A DNA stretch of 10,606 nucleotides from an uncultured Lachnospiraceae bacterium (GTDB taxonomy: Bacteria; Bacillota; Clostridia; Lachnospirales; Lachnospiraceae). Every line of letters starts with the position of its first letter. Position 1 is the first letter of the stretch. Shown here piece by piece: positions 1 to 6,964 of this stretch. Position numbers and translations under genes: made by a program. The stretch lies in contig CASGVX010000050.1 of the NCBI GenBank assembly GCA_949346185.1, positions 1 to 10,606 of the forward strand. Reading direction: 5' to 3'. The notes beneath the pieces were generated by a model that did not search any database, was not told the origin of the DNA, and saw only the letters and a list, made by a program, of their open reading frames with translations.

Positions 1-2
1 AG

Positions 3-1337
3 AAGGGCATAGACGATCAGGAAAAGTATAGCCGGTACCTGTGGCAGTTGGAGAAGTCCAATCAGATTACGGAGGACGAGAGGGCGGGATATATTGGCGT
101 GTACCGTCTCCTGCATCAGATCGAGCAGTCTGATGGGGCAGTAATCGGCGCCCTGATGGGGGCGAAGCAGGAACTGACGCTGGGGAATTTGCTGACTCAG
201 GCCAGAACCCGCAAGGGGAATGGCATTGATTCCATCGTGGATGACAGTGCCGGCGTTCGGGAGATTGCTAGGACGAAGGAAACCATCACGGAGCAGATTG
301 AGAGAGGATTTTCAGGGCAGGGTCAGAGGGATAGCCAAGAGATTCAGGGCCAGATCAGTCAGGCTCAGTATTACCAGAATCTGGTGGAGGAGAGTTTGCA
401 AGAACTCACCCCGGAGAAATTAAGCGGCATCACCGATGGGGATATGGAAAAACTCTTGGACGTGTCCGTGGAGAAGTTTTTTGAGCAGTTGAAGAATGCG
501 CCGGGCAACCAGCAAGTGAAGAGGGAATACTATGAGATGCTGGCATCGGAGGTGAGGGAGCAGATGCAATCCTCCGTGGAGGCGCAGGAGTATCTTGGCA
601 AATTGGGGATACCGGACACCGTGGGAAATATCATGGCGATGCAGACTGTATTGGAAGGACAGCAGAGCGTCTATGGGGAGGCGTTTAAGAGGAGAGACGT
701 ACTTTCCCGGGAGGAGCGGCAGGAATTGGAAGAAGTGGTGGATTCCATGGAAGATGCTCTGGGCGAGGAGGCTGTCTTGCGGGAGAAGTGTGAGCGGTCA
801 GAAAAAATTATGCAGGACATTCTCACGAAATCCTATGAACAAGCCGATATATCTTTTGAGGATTTGCAGACATTGCGCCAGCTGGGGCGGGGAATCCGCT
901 TGCAGGGGGCGATGAGGCAGTCCCGCAGTTATGATATTCCCATCCGTACGGGGGATACCATCACTTCATTGAATCTTACGATTATCCATGGGGCAGATGA
1001 GTCAGGGAGGATTCAGGTTTCTATGGAAGACGAGGGATGCGGCAATATCTCTCTGGACTTCAAACTGTCTGGCGGCACAGTGAAGGGCTTTGTGCTCTGT
1101 GATGATCGCAGTGGCTTCGAGGCGCTAAAAGATGGGGAAGGCGTCCTGAAGGAAAACATAGAAAATGCCGGATTTCAGGTCAGGAACATTTCTTTTGGAA
1201 TGGATTTCAAGTCGAGAAATGAGTTGCTGAACAGTCAGATAGAGACACAGGAGGCAGACACGGCACATCTGTACCAGATATCTAAAATGCTGGTGCGCTA
1301 TGTGAGGTCGGCGATTGAGAATGGAGGAATTTCATGA
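3..1337 (+). CDS. DUF6240-like flagellar-locus protein with FliK-type C-terminal domain (5' partial)
   Basis: The reading frame is open to the left edge of the window, so the N-terminus is missing; 444 residues are visible. An in-frame TTG at 48 has no Shine-Dalgarno site, and coding sequence continues upstream of it, so it is not the start. The visible N-terminal part (about residues 18-65, with YIGVYRLLHQIE, DGAVIGALM and LTLGNLLT) resembles proteins I recall as DUF6240 in Lachnospiraceae flagellar loci. The middle is charged, Gln/Glu-rich and probably helical. Residues about 322-401 have the alternating pattern of the FliK/Flg_hook C-terminal domain: beta strands around LNLTIIHG, RIQVSMED and ISLDFKLSG, then a helix and a final strand near GFQVRNISFGMD. 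FliK measures hook length and switches export specificity; whether this protein does so is unknown. Its stop overlaps the flagellin start (ATGA), implying translational coupling. Coding certainty is high; function is tentative. Confidence 0.8.
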   Translation, partial: KGIDDQEKYSRYLWQLEKSNQITEDERAGYIGVYRLLHQIEQSDGAVIGALMGAKQELTLGNLLTQARTRKGNGIDSIVDDSAGVREIARTKETITEQIERGFSGQGQRDSQEIQGQISQAQYYQNLVEESLQELTPEKLSGITDGDMEKLLDVSVEKFFEQLKNAPGNQQVKREYYEMLASEVREQMQSSVEAQEYLGKLGIPDTVGNIMAMQTVLEGQQSVYGEAFKRRDVLSREERQELEEVVDSMEDALGEEAVLREKCERSEKIMQDILTKSYEQADISFEDLQTLRQLGRGIRLQGAMRQSRSYDIPIRTGDTITSLNLTIIHGADESGRIQVSMEDEGCGNISLDFKLSGGTVKGFVLCDDRSGFEALKDGEGVLKENIENAGFQVRNISFGMDFKSRNELLNSQIETQEADTAHLYQISKMLVRYVRSAIENGGIS

Positions 1338-2725
1338 AAATCAATAACAACTATTCAGCCCAGCTGGCAAACTTAAGCCTGAAAAGGGCAGACAAGAGGA
1401 TGACTACATCTCTGGAGCGTCTGAGTTCCGGGTATAAAATCAATAAGGCGGCGGATGACGCCGCAGGGCTGGCGGTTTCCAACAAGATGCGCATGCAGAT
1501 TCAGGCTCTGGAGCAGGCGAACAGGAATGCGGATGATGGTTCTTCCATTATCCAGACGGCGGAGGGGGCTTTGTCTGAGATTGAGTCCCTGCTGCAGCGC
1601 ACCAGAGAGCTGAGCGTGCAGGCGGCGAATGACACCAACACGGTAGATGACCGCTATGCGATACAGAAGGAAATTAACGAACTGCTGGACGAGGTGGATC
1701 GAATTGCCAGCACCACGGATTTCAATGGCACCAAGCTGCTAGATGGTTCCAGCAGCCGGGTGGTGACATTCGATGAGGCTGGCATAGATTCCCTAGGGGT
1801 TTCTTCCGGAGTGCTGGCTGGCACGTACCAGTTCACGGTGGATGCCCTGCCCACGGCGGCACAGGGAAATCTCACATATTCCATTCCGGCAACGGGCACT
1901 TCCAGCATTAAGATTAATGATACCAGCATTTCCATCACGCCCAGCGATACATTGGATACTGTCTATGATAAGATTCTGGGCGTGTGCAATATGATGGAGA
2001 TTGACGTGACCGGCGGGCCGGGCAACGTCACTTTGACTACCAAGGCAGTGGGGGGAGACCAGAATATTATATTGCGCAGCGTGGGCGCTACCACCGACAC
2101 CGTTGTCCGGGGGGAGGATGCGGAGGTTACGCTGATTGATTCTGCTACCGCCACGGGGGCTGGCGGGGAGAGTCTGTTTACGGGAAAGGAATCTGTGCGC
2201 TATAATGGAAACAATATCACGATTTCCGACAATTCGGGATTTGAGATGAAACTCACCTTGGAGGAGGGGATTCAGGCGGGAGATACCAGAAGCATTACGG
2301 TGTATGACACAGGCTCCATGTTGCTGCAGGTTGGCGCTGATGAGGATCAGAATCTTGCCATTGACTTTGGGGAGGTGTCTTGCCGCGCATTGATGCTCCG
2401 GGAAGAAGATGGGGACAATATGGTGAATGTCTGCTCCCAAGATGGGGCATCCAGAGCCATTGCAGCCTTTGACAATGCTATTCAGGAGATTTCTAATTAC
2501 CGCTCGAATCTGGGTGCTATGGAGAATCGTCTCCAGAGCACGATGTCCAGTTTGGAAGTCACGGTGGAGAATGTGACTGATTCTATGTCGAGAATCATGG
2601 ATACGGATATGGCGGAAGCTATGACCAACTATACTCAGGAGAGCGTGCTCTCCCAGGCTGCCACTGCAATGCTGGCACAGGCAAATAACAGGCCGCAGCA
2701 GGTGATGTCTTTGCTGCAGGGTTAA
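1334..2725 (+). CDS. fliC: Flagellin with inserted outer domain
   Basis: Structural subunit of the flagellar filament, exported by the flagellar type III apparatus, 463 aa. Residues 1-140 are the flagellin N-terminal domain: MKINNNYSAQLANLSL, then LERLSSGYKINKAADDAAGL, and the D1 helix with LLQRTRELSVQAAN, where R91 matches the arginine central to TLR5 recognition in Salmonella flagellin. The C-terminal domain (about 375-463) contains FDNAIQEISNYRSNLGAMEN and ends MSLLQG, the usual flagellin tail. Between them lie about 190 residues of beta-rich insert. Residues about 189-245 match the pattern of Flagellin_IN repeats also found in FliD and hook proteins; D1 resumes near LLQVGADEDQ (330-339). 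Three cysteines (C218, C350, C367) are unusual for an exported flagellin. GGAGG at 1323-1327 lies inside the upstream gene, 6 bases before ATG, and the start overlaps that gene's stop. The N-terminus differs enough from common Lachnospiraceae flagellins that this could be a minor filament protein. Confidence 0.95.
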   Translation: MKINNNYSAQLANLSLKRADKRMTTSLERLSSGYKINKAADDAAGLAVSNKMRMQIQALEQANRNADDGSSIIQTAEGALSEIESLLQRTRELSVQAANDTNTVDDRYAIQKEINELLDEVDRIASTTDFNGTKLLDGSSSRVVTFDEAGIDSLGVSSGVLAGTYQFTVDALPTAAQGNLTYSIPATGTSSIKINDTSISITPSDTLDTVYDKILGVCNMMEIDVTGGPGNVTLTTKAVGGDQNIILRSVGATTDTVVRGEDAEVTLIDSATATGAGGESLFTGKESVRYNGNNITISDNSGFEMKLTLEEGIQAGDTRSITVYDTGSMLLQVGADEDQNLAIDFGEVSCRALMLREEDGDNMVNVCSQDGASRAIAAFDNAIQEISNYRSNLGAMENRLQSTMSSLEVTVENVTDSMSRIMDTDMAEAMTNYTQESVLSQAATAMLAQANNRPQQVMSLLQG

Positions 2726-2766
2726 TTTGATAAATGATGGAAAAAAATCTAATCATGTGTTAGAAT

Positions 2767-2797
2767 AAAAGGGCGAAACGGATGTTTTGCCCTTTTT
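2767..2797 (+). terminator. Intrinsic terminator after flagellin
   Basis: AAAAGGGCGAAAC (2767-2779) pairs over 13 bp, with one G-U, to GTTTTGCCCTTTT (2784-2796) around a GGAT loop; the 3' arm ends in a T run (2793-2797). The A-rich 5' flank makes it potentially bidirectional. It ends the flagellin transcript and separates it from fliS. Confidence 0.9.
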
Positions 2798-2920
2798 GAA
2801 ACTTTATTATGAAAAGCGTAATGCGGGTAGCAACCTTTATTTGAAGCGTTTGAGATGATGCAGAGCATGAGTGGACGAATGGCTTTGGACGGCACATGGG
2901 AAGATTGTATCATGACGAAT

Positions 2921-2925
2921 GGAGG
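2921..2925 (+). promoter_or_regulatory. Ribosome binding site deciding the fliS start
   Basis: GGAGG, 6 bases before ATG at 2932. An upstream in-frame ATG at 2896 lacks a comparable site and would add a 12-residue basic stretch (MGRLYHDEWRRR) outside the FliS domain, so 2932 is preferred. Confidence 0.75.
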
Positions 2926-2931
2926 CGTAGG

Positions 2932-3411
2932 ATGGATCAGGATCAGAGAAGACAATATACTGCCAGGGTGGCACAGGCGAACTGTAGCGAGCTGGTGGTG
3001 ATTATCTATGAATTGTTTTTGCTGGCCATAGAGGAGGCAAAAGCGATGTTTAAGGAAGGCAAGCTGGAGGAAGGGTGCCGTTGCATCAAGCGAGCTCAGG
3101 GATTTCTGCAAGAATTGATGGGAAGTCTGGACAAGAGATATGAGATTGCAGAGGAATTGATGCGGCTGTACCGCTATGTCTATGAACAGTTGATTTTTTC
3201 CAATATACGGAGAAAGCTGGTAAATGGGGACACTGTGGTGGAAGTGATGACCAAATTGAAGGAGGCTTTCGAGCAGGTTGCCAAGGAGGACAAATCATCC
3301 TCCGTCATGGAAAATTCCCAACAGATCTATGCGGGACTTACGTATGGAAGAAGTTCCCTGAACGAGGTGCTCCTAACTGGAAATGAATCAAATCGGGGGT
3401 TCCGGGCATAA
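2932..3411 (+). CDS. fliS: FliS-family flagellin export chaperone
   Basis: FliS proteins bind the C-terminal helix of newly made flagellin in the cytoplasm, prevent premature polymerisation and deliver it to the flagellar export gate. The 159-aa product begins MDQDQRRQYTARVAQANCSE and has the FliS order: the 'SELVVIIYELFLLAIEEA' helix, a charged second helix with RAQGFLQELMGSLD, the 'YEIAEELMRLYRYVYEQL' helix, and a last helix with VMTKLKEAFEQ. About 35-40 residues follow (IYAGLTYGRSSLNEVL region), longer than the usual 120-135 aa FliS. It sits 206 bases downstream of flagellin, beyond the terminator, so it needs its own promoter; none is convincing in the gap. It might serve the adjacent flagellin specifically or be one of several FliS paralogues. 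Family call is good; client is inferred. Confidence 0.85.
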   Translation: MDQDQRRQYTARVAQANCSELVVIIYELFLLAIEEAKAMFKEGKLEEGCRCIKRAQGFLQELMGSLDKRYEIAEELMRLYRYVYEQLIFSNIRRKLVNGDTVVEVMTKLKEAFEQVAKEDKSSSVMENSQQIYAGLTYGRSSLNEVLLTGNESNRGFRA

Positions 3412-3444
3412 ATAAACGAAAAGCATAAGAATGTTATGTGCAGG

Positions 3445-3478
3445 CACAGCGATTTTGTGACTTCTAGAAATGGCTGTG
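3445..3478 (+). other. Imperfect hairpin between fliS and malQ
   Basis: CACAGC (3445-3450) pairs with GCTGTG (3473-3478); after a G/G mismatch, ATTTT (3452-3456) can pair with GAAAT (3467-3471). No T run follows, so it is not a standard intrinsic terminator. It could be a transcript-end or processing structure, or chance. Confidence 0.25.
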
Positions 3479-3513
3479 ATGGCATCAGTCTATAGAAAAA
3501 TGGGAGGTGGCAT

Positions 3514-4995
3514 ATGAAAGGAAGAGCAGCGGGAATTTTATTGCCAATCAGCAGTCTGCCATCCAAGTATGGAATCGGCACATTGGGCCGGGAAGCATAC
3601 CGCTTTGTGGATCAGTTAGTGCAGGCGGGGCAAAAGTACTGGCAGGTACTGCCGGTTGGGCCTACAAGTTTTGGAGACAGCCCATACCAGTCCTTTTCTG
3701 CATTTGCGGGGAATCCGTATTTCATTGATTTGGATTTTCTAATTGACCAGGGGCTGCTGGAGGAGGAGGAAGTGGCATCTTGCGACTGGGGGGACAAGCC
3801 TTGGGACATTGACTATGAGAAGATTTACCAGAACCGTTTCCAAATACTTCGCAAGGCATTTCGAAATAGCGGCCATAAAAAGGACAAGAAATATCATAAG
3901 TTTTTAAAGCAGTCTGAATATTGGCTGGAAGATTATGCATTATACATGGCGCTGAAATTTTACTTCGGAGGCAAGGAATGGTCCGCCTGGGAGGAAGATA
4001 TTCGCATGCACTCAAAGGAAGCGGTGAAGCATTATCGCAAACTCCTAAAAAAGGAAATAGATTTCTGGAAATTTTGCCAGTTCCAGTTTTTCCAGCAGTG
4101 GACCAGATTAAAAAAATATGCCAACAAGCACGGCGTGAAAATTATTGGAGATATTCCGCTATATATGGCGCTGGACAGTGCTGATGTATGGGTGCATGCA
4201 GATTTGTTTGAATTGGATGAGAGGAGGAGGCCCATTCACGTGGCGGGAGTGCCGCCGGATTGTTTCAGCGAGGACGGGCAGCTGTGGGGCAATCCGCTGT
4301 ATCACTGGAAACGCATGGAGAAGAAGAAATTCCAGTGGTGGGAAAAGAGGATGGAATCCAATGCCAGGCTGTATGACGTGATTCGTATTGATCATTTTAT
4401 TGGGATTGTCAACTACTGGTCCATTCCGGCGGGAGATGACACTGCCATCCATGGCAAGTGGAAGAAGGGGCCGGGACAGAAGTTGACCAAGGTCATCAAG
4501 AAAGCTACCAAGGGCTCCGGCATTATCGCAGAGGATTTGGGCGTGGTGGGAGATAATGTGCGCGCTCTGATTAAGAAGACTGGATGGCCGGGGATGAAAA
4601 TTCTTCTCTTTGCTTTTGACGGGGATGCATCCAATGAATATCTGCCCCACAATTACAAGGATGCCAATTGCATTGTCTACGGTGGAACCCACGACAATGA
4701 GACGATTGCGGGCTGCTACAAGGATAAGGCCAAGAAGGAGACTCGCTTCCTGCGGAAGTATCTGAATGTGGAAGGCAGGGAGGATATTCCCAAAGCTATG
4801 ATTCGTGCCGGGTACGCCAGCATTGCAGATACCGCCATTTTCCAGATGCAGGATATCTTGGAATTGGATAATTCTGCCAGGATGAATCTGCCGTCTTCGG
4901 TGGGAACGAACTGGCGGTGGAGGATGCTTCCATGTCAATTTACGGAAAAGCATGTGAAAATGCTGAAGGATTTCTGTCACTGGTATGCTCGATGA
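3514..4995 (+). CDS. malQ: 4-alpha-glucanotransferase (amylomaltase, GH77)
   Basis: Transfers alpha-1,4-glucan segments between maltodextrins, releasing glucose; a cytoplasmic enzyme of maltodextrin and glycogen use. The 493-aa length is normal for the family. The N-terminus shows GILLPISSLPSKYGIGTLG, then YWQVLPVGPT and GDSPYQSFSAFAGNP, all GH77 hallmarks. Catalytic motifs are intact: nucleophile D293 in RIDHF, general acid/base E340 in AEDLG, transition-state stabiliser D394 in GTHDN, and the GDIPLYMALDSADVW block. ATG at 3514 follows GGGAGG (3502-3507) by 6 bases. It lies between a flagellar chaperone and a chemoreceptor, with no other sugar gene in view, so carbohydrate partners must be elsewhere. 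The 102-base gap from fliS has no convincing terminator or promoter, so read-through from fliS is possible. No frameshift or missing motif. Confidence 0.97.
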   Translation: MKGRAAGILLPISSLPSKYGIGTLGREAYRFVDQLVQAGQKYWQVLPVGPTSFGDSPYQSFSAFAGNPYFIDLDFLIDQGLLEEEEVASCDWGDKPWDIDYEKIYQNRFQILRKAFRNSGHKKDKKYHKFLKQSEYWLEDYALYMALKFYFGGKEWSAWEEDIRMHSKEAVKHYRKLLKKEIDFWKFCQFQFFQQWTRLKKYANKHGVKIIGDIPLYMALDSADVWVHADLFELDERRRPIHVAGVPPDCFSEDGQLWGNPLYHWKRMEKKKFQWWEKRMESNARLYDVIRIDHFIGIVNYWSIPAGDDTAIHGKWKKGPGQKLTKVIKKATKGSGIIAEDLGVVGDNVRALIKKTGWPGMKILLFAFDGDASNEYLPHNYKDANCIVYGGTHDNETIAGCYKDKAKKETRFLRKYLNVEGREDIPKAMIRAGYASIADTAIFQMQDILELDNSARMNLPSSVGTNWRWRMLPCQFTEKHVKMLKDFCHWYAR

Positions 4996-5000
4996 CTTAT

Positions 5001-5023
5001 GCTGCTATTTTAGAAATTGCAGC
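5001..5023 (+). terminator. Weak hairpin after malQ, possible terminator
   Basis: GCTGC (5001-5005) pairs with GCAGC (5019-5023), and ATTT (5007-5010) with AAAT (5014-5017). The downstream sequence is AT-rich, but the real T run begins only near 5053, so termination efficiency is doubtful. Confidence 0.3.
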
Positions 5024-5041
5024 GAATAGTAATATATTTTA

Positions 5042-5067
5042 TAGTAATTTTATTTTTTTTCCGATAT
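5042..5067 (+). promoter_or_regulatory. Possible sigma-28 (SigD/FliA) promoter for the chemoreceptor
   Basis: CCGATAT (5061-5067) matches the motility-sigma -10 consensus GCCGATAT except for the leading G (here T). The -35 region TAGTAATT (5042-5049) is only a partial match to TAAAGTTT at near-standard spacing. MCP genes are classic members of this regulon, which raises the prior. The match at -35 is weak. Confidence 0.45.
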
Positions 5068-5156
5068 GACCATGTATTCTGCACGAAATTGTGTTAATAT
5101 GGGAATATCGGATTTTTATATCATAAACGCTTTAAAAGATGAAGGAGAGACATGCG

Positions 5157-5162
5157 AGGAGG
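5157..5162 (+). promoter_or_regulatory. Ribosome binding site deciding the MCP start
   Basis: AGGAGG, 6 bases before ATG at 5169. The upstream in-frame ATG at 5139 has no purine-rich site before it; the GGAG nearest to it lies downstream, inside its own codons. Starting at 5169 gives MKKK directly before the first membrane segment. Confidence 0.85.
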
Positions 5163-5168
5163 TTATTT

Positions 5169-6914
5169 ATGAAAAAGAAAACATCATTTGGAGTGGCGGT
5201 TAATTTTATGATTCTGTTGTTAGTGTTGCCGATGATTATAATTGCGGTGGCGGCGTACTTGATTACTACCAGCACGGTGGAATCGGGGAATACGCTCTAT
5301 CACGCATACGGCAAGGCTGAGGGAAATGTGGGCATGGGATTTGCCTATTTCCAAGAGGTAAAGTGTAATCTGCGCAATACATTGTATCTGTATGCAGATA
5401 ATGAGAAGAAACGGGCATCATCCATAGATGCAATTCAGGTATCTAGGGACAATATGAATGACAATTTTGATGAGGCAGACAAGGCTTTTGAGGATCGGAA
5501 TTGCAAAGAGATTTTGGAGGATGTGAGGAAATATACAGATGATTATCTGGCAGATTTGGATATCTGCATTTCTTTTGTGAATGAGGGAGATATAGATCAG
5601 GCGAGGGAACACTTGCTGAACAATGGCGTGGCGTCTGCCAATAAGGCGGCGGAATACATAAATTCTCTGATAGACACGCTGGATGAGAAAGCGGAATCTC
5701 AGCAGGCAGAGGTGGAAAAACAGGCGCAGTACAGCCACCTGCTGGTTTTGATTTTGTTCTTGCTGGGACTTTGTGATGCGGCGTATGCGATTAATTATAT
5801 GAATAAAAAGGTGAAACGAGTAATTGTTGACCTTGAAAAGGCATCTGTTAAGTTGAGCGAGGGAGATGTGGATGTGAATCTGCCGGAGGACAGCGGATTG
5901 CGGGAAATTAGCAATCTGATCGAGGCGTATCATGCACTGATCAATAATCTCAAGAGACAGGCAGAGGCATTGCAGAAGATAGCTGACGGAGACTTGCGGG
6001 TGGATTTCCAGTCGTCTTCCAATGCTGACATGGTGGGAATTGCCCTGGAGAAGCTGATTAAGGATGACAATAACGTATTTGCCAGCATCCGAAATGCTAC
6101 AAACCAGATTAGCATGGGTTCCAGCCAGATTGCTGCTGCCAGCCAGACCTTGGCTCAGGGATCTACGGAGCAGGCCAGCGCAATTCAGCAGATTGCCGCA
6201 TCTGTCAAGGATATTGCAGGTATGACAAAGGGCAATGCAGAGCAGGCAGACGAAGTCAACCGCATCGTGCTGGAGGCAAAGGATGATGTGGATGCGGGGA
6301 ATGTTCGAATGGAAGAGATGATGGCTGCCATGAATGAGATAAACGAGGCCTCTGAAAATATCCAGAAGATCATTCATGTGATTGACGACATTGCATTTAA
6401 CACCAATATCTTGGCGCTGAATGCTTCCGTGGAGGCGGCAAGAGCCGGGGAACAGGGAAAAGGATTTGCTGTGGTGGCAGAGGAAGTGAGAAACCTGGCA
6501 GGGCGTTCTGCGGAGGCTTCCAGCCAGACGGCGCATATGATAGAAGACTCTATTGAGAAGGTAAAACGGGGTGGCCAGCTGGCGAAGCAGACAGCGGATG
6601 CCTTGGAGTTGATTTCTAAAATGATTGAGCAGATTACGGGGCTCAGCCAAGAGATTGCCCAGGCATCAAATGATCAGGCATCGGCTACGGAGCAGATTGA
6701 CCAGGCATTGGCGCAGGTATCACAGGTGGTACAGACTAATTCCGCTACCAGCCAGCAGTGTGCATCGGCCAGCGAGGAGCTGTCGGGTCAGGCTGCCGGG
6801 CTGAATGATGAATTGTCTAAATTCCAACTGCAGGACGTGGTGGGAAATATGCCCTCCCATACGCTGGGATATGAGGAACCTGCCATGCTGGAGAGCAATG
6901 GAGCCAAATATTAG
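5169..6914 (+). CDS. Methyl-accepting chemotaxis protein
   Basis: Transmembrane chemoreceptor, 581 aa, signalling through CheW/CheA to the flagellar motor. Order: a short basic start (MKKK); TM1 about residues 7-32; an extracellular helical sensor about 33-187, four-helix-bundle-like, with YFQEVKCNLRNTLYLYADN; TM2 about 189-212; a HAMP domain directly after (about 213-270); a second HAMP-like unit with ADGDLRVDFQ (to about 310); then the long MCP signalling coiled coil. The hairpin tip is conserved: DDIAFNTNILALNASVEAAR and GEQGKGFAVVAEEVRNLAGR (about 404-445). It ends GYEEPAMLESNGAKY, without the NWETF-type CheR/CheB tether found on some receptors. The ligand cannot be told from sequence. 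It is monocistronic by position: malQ lies upstream behind an AT-rich gap, and thrS downstream has its own promoter. Confidence 0.95.
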   Translation: MKKKTSFGVAVNFMILLLVLPMIIIAVAAYLITTSTVESGNTLYHAYGKAEGNVGMGFAYFQEVKCNLRNTLYLYADNEKKRASSIDAIQVSRDNMNDNFDEADKAFEDRNCKEILEDVRKYTDDYLADLDICISFVNEGDIDQAREHLLNNGVASANKAAEYINSLIDTLDEKAESQQAEVEKQAQYSHLLVLILFLLGLCDAAYAINYMNKKVKRVIVDLEKASVKLSEGDVDVNLPEDSGLREISNLIEAYHALINNLKRQAEALQKIADGDLRVDFQSSSNADMVGIALEKLIKDDNNVFASIRNATNQISMGSSQIAAASQTLAQGSTEQASAIQQIAASVKDIAGMTKGNAEQADEVNRIVLEAKDDVDAGNVRMEEMMAAMNEINEASENIQKIIHVIDDIAFNTNILALNASVEAARAGEQGKGFAVVAEEVRNLAGRSAEASSQTAHMIEDSIEKVKRGGQLAKQTADALELISKMIEQITGLSQEIAQASNDQASATEQIDQALAQVSQVVQTNSATSQQCASASEELSGQAAGLNDELSKFQLQDVVGNMPSHTLGYEEPAMLESNGAKY

Positions 6915-6927
6915 AGGCGTTAATGCC

Positions 6928-6956
6928 TTGACAATGGAAGGTGTTCATAGTAAGAT
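6928..6956 (+). promoter_or_regulatory. Sigma-A promoter of the thrS leader
   Basis: TTGACA (6928-6933), a 17-base spacer, and TAAGAT (6951-6956): a perfect -35 and a five-of-six -10. Transcription should begin near 6962-6965, just before T-box stem I. The promoter starts 13 bases after the MCP stop. Confidence 0.85.
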
Positions 6957-6964
6957 ATTGTCAA
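6928..6964. repeat. Perfect inverted repeat spanning the thrS promoter
   Basis: TTGACAAT (6928-6935) and ATTGTCAA (6957-6964) are exact reverse complements separated by 21 bases. The left arm contains the -35 hexamer and the right arm covers the expected start of transcription. It could be an operator or a chance match of common promoter words. Confidence 0.5.

Noticed and set aside
48..1337. TTG at 48 as the start of the first gene
   Set aside because: The frame is open through the left edge with normal protein sequence (DDQEKYSRYLWQ) and no Shine-Dalgarno site precedes the TTG.
1793..2440. 215-codon open frame on the minus strand
   Set aside because: Antisense to the flagellin insert region; low-information translation and no start signals.
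2855..3001. 48-codon ORF starting MMQSMSGRMALDG, overlapping the start of fliS in another frame
   Set aside because: No ribosome binding site and most of its length is inside fliS; likely chance.
4159..4980. 273-codon open frame on the minus strand
   Set aside because: Antisense to malQ with intact GH77 catalytic motifs; no ribosome binding site or family motif of its own.
5418..6650. 410-codon open frame on the minus strand
   Set aside because: It lies antisense to the chemoreceptor, whose domains are unmistakable. The translation is rich in Leu, His, Arg and Ile with no recognisable motif, as expected from the reverse of a coiled-coil gene.
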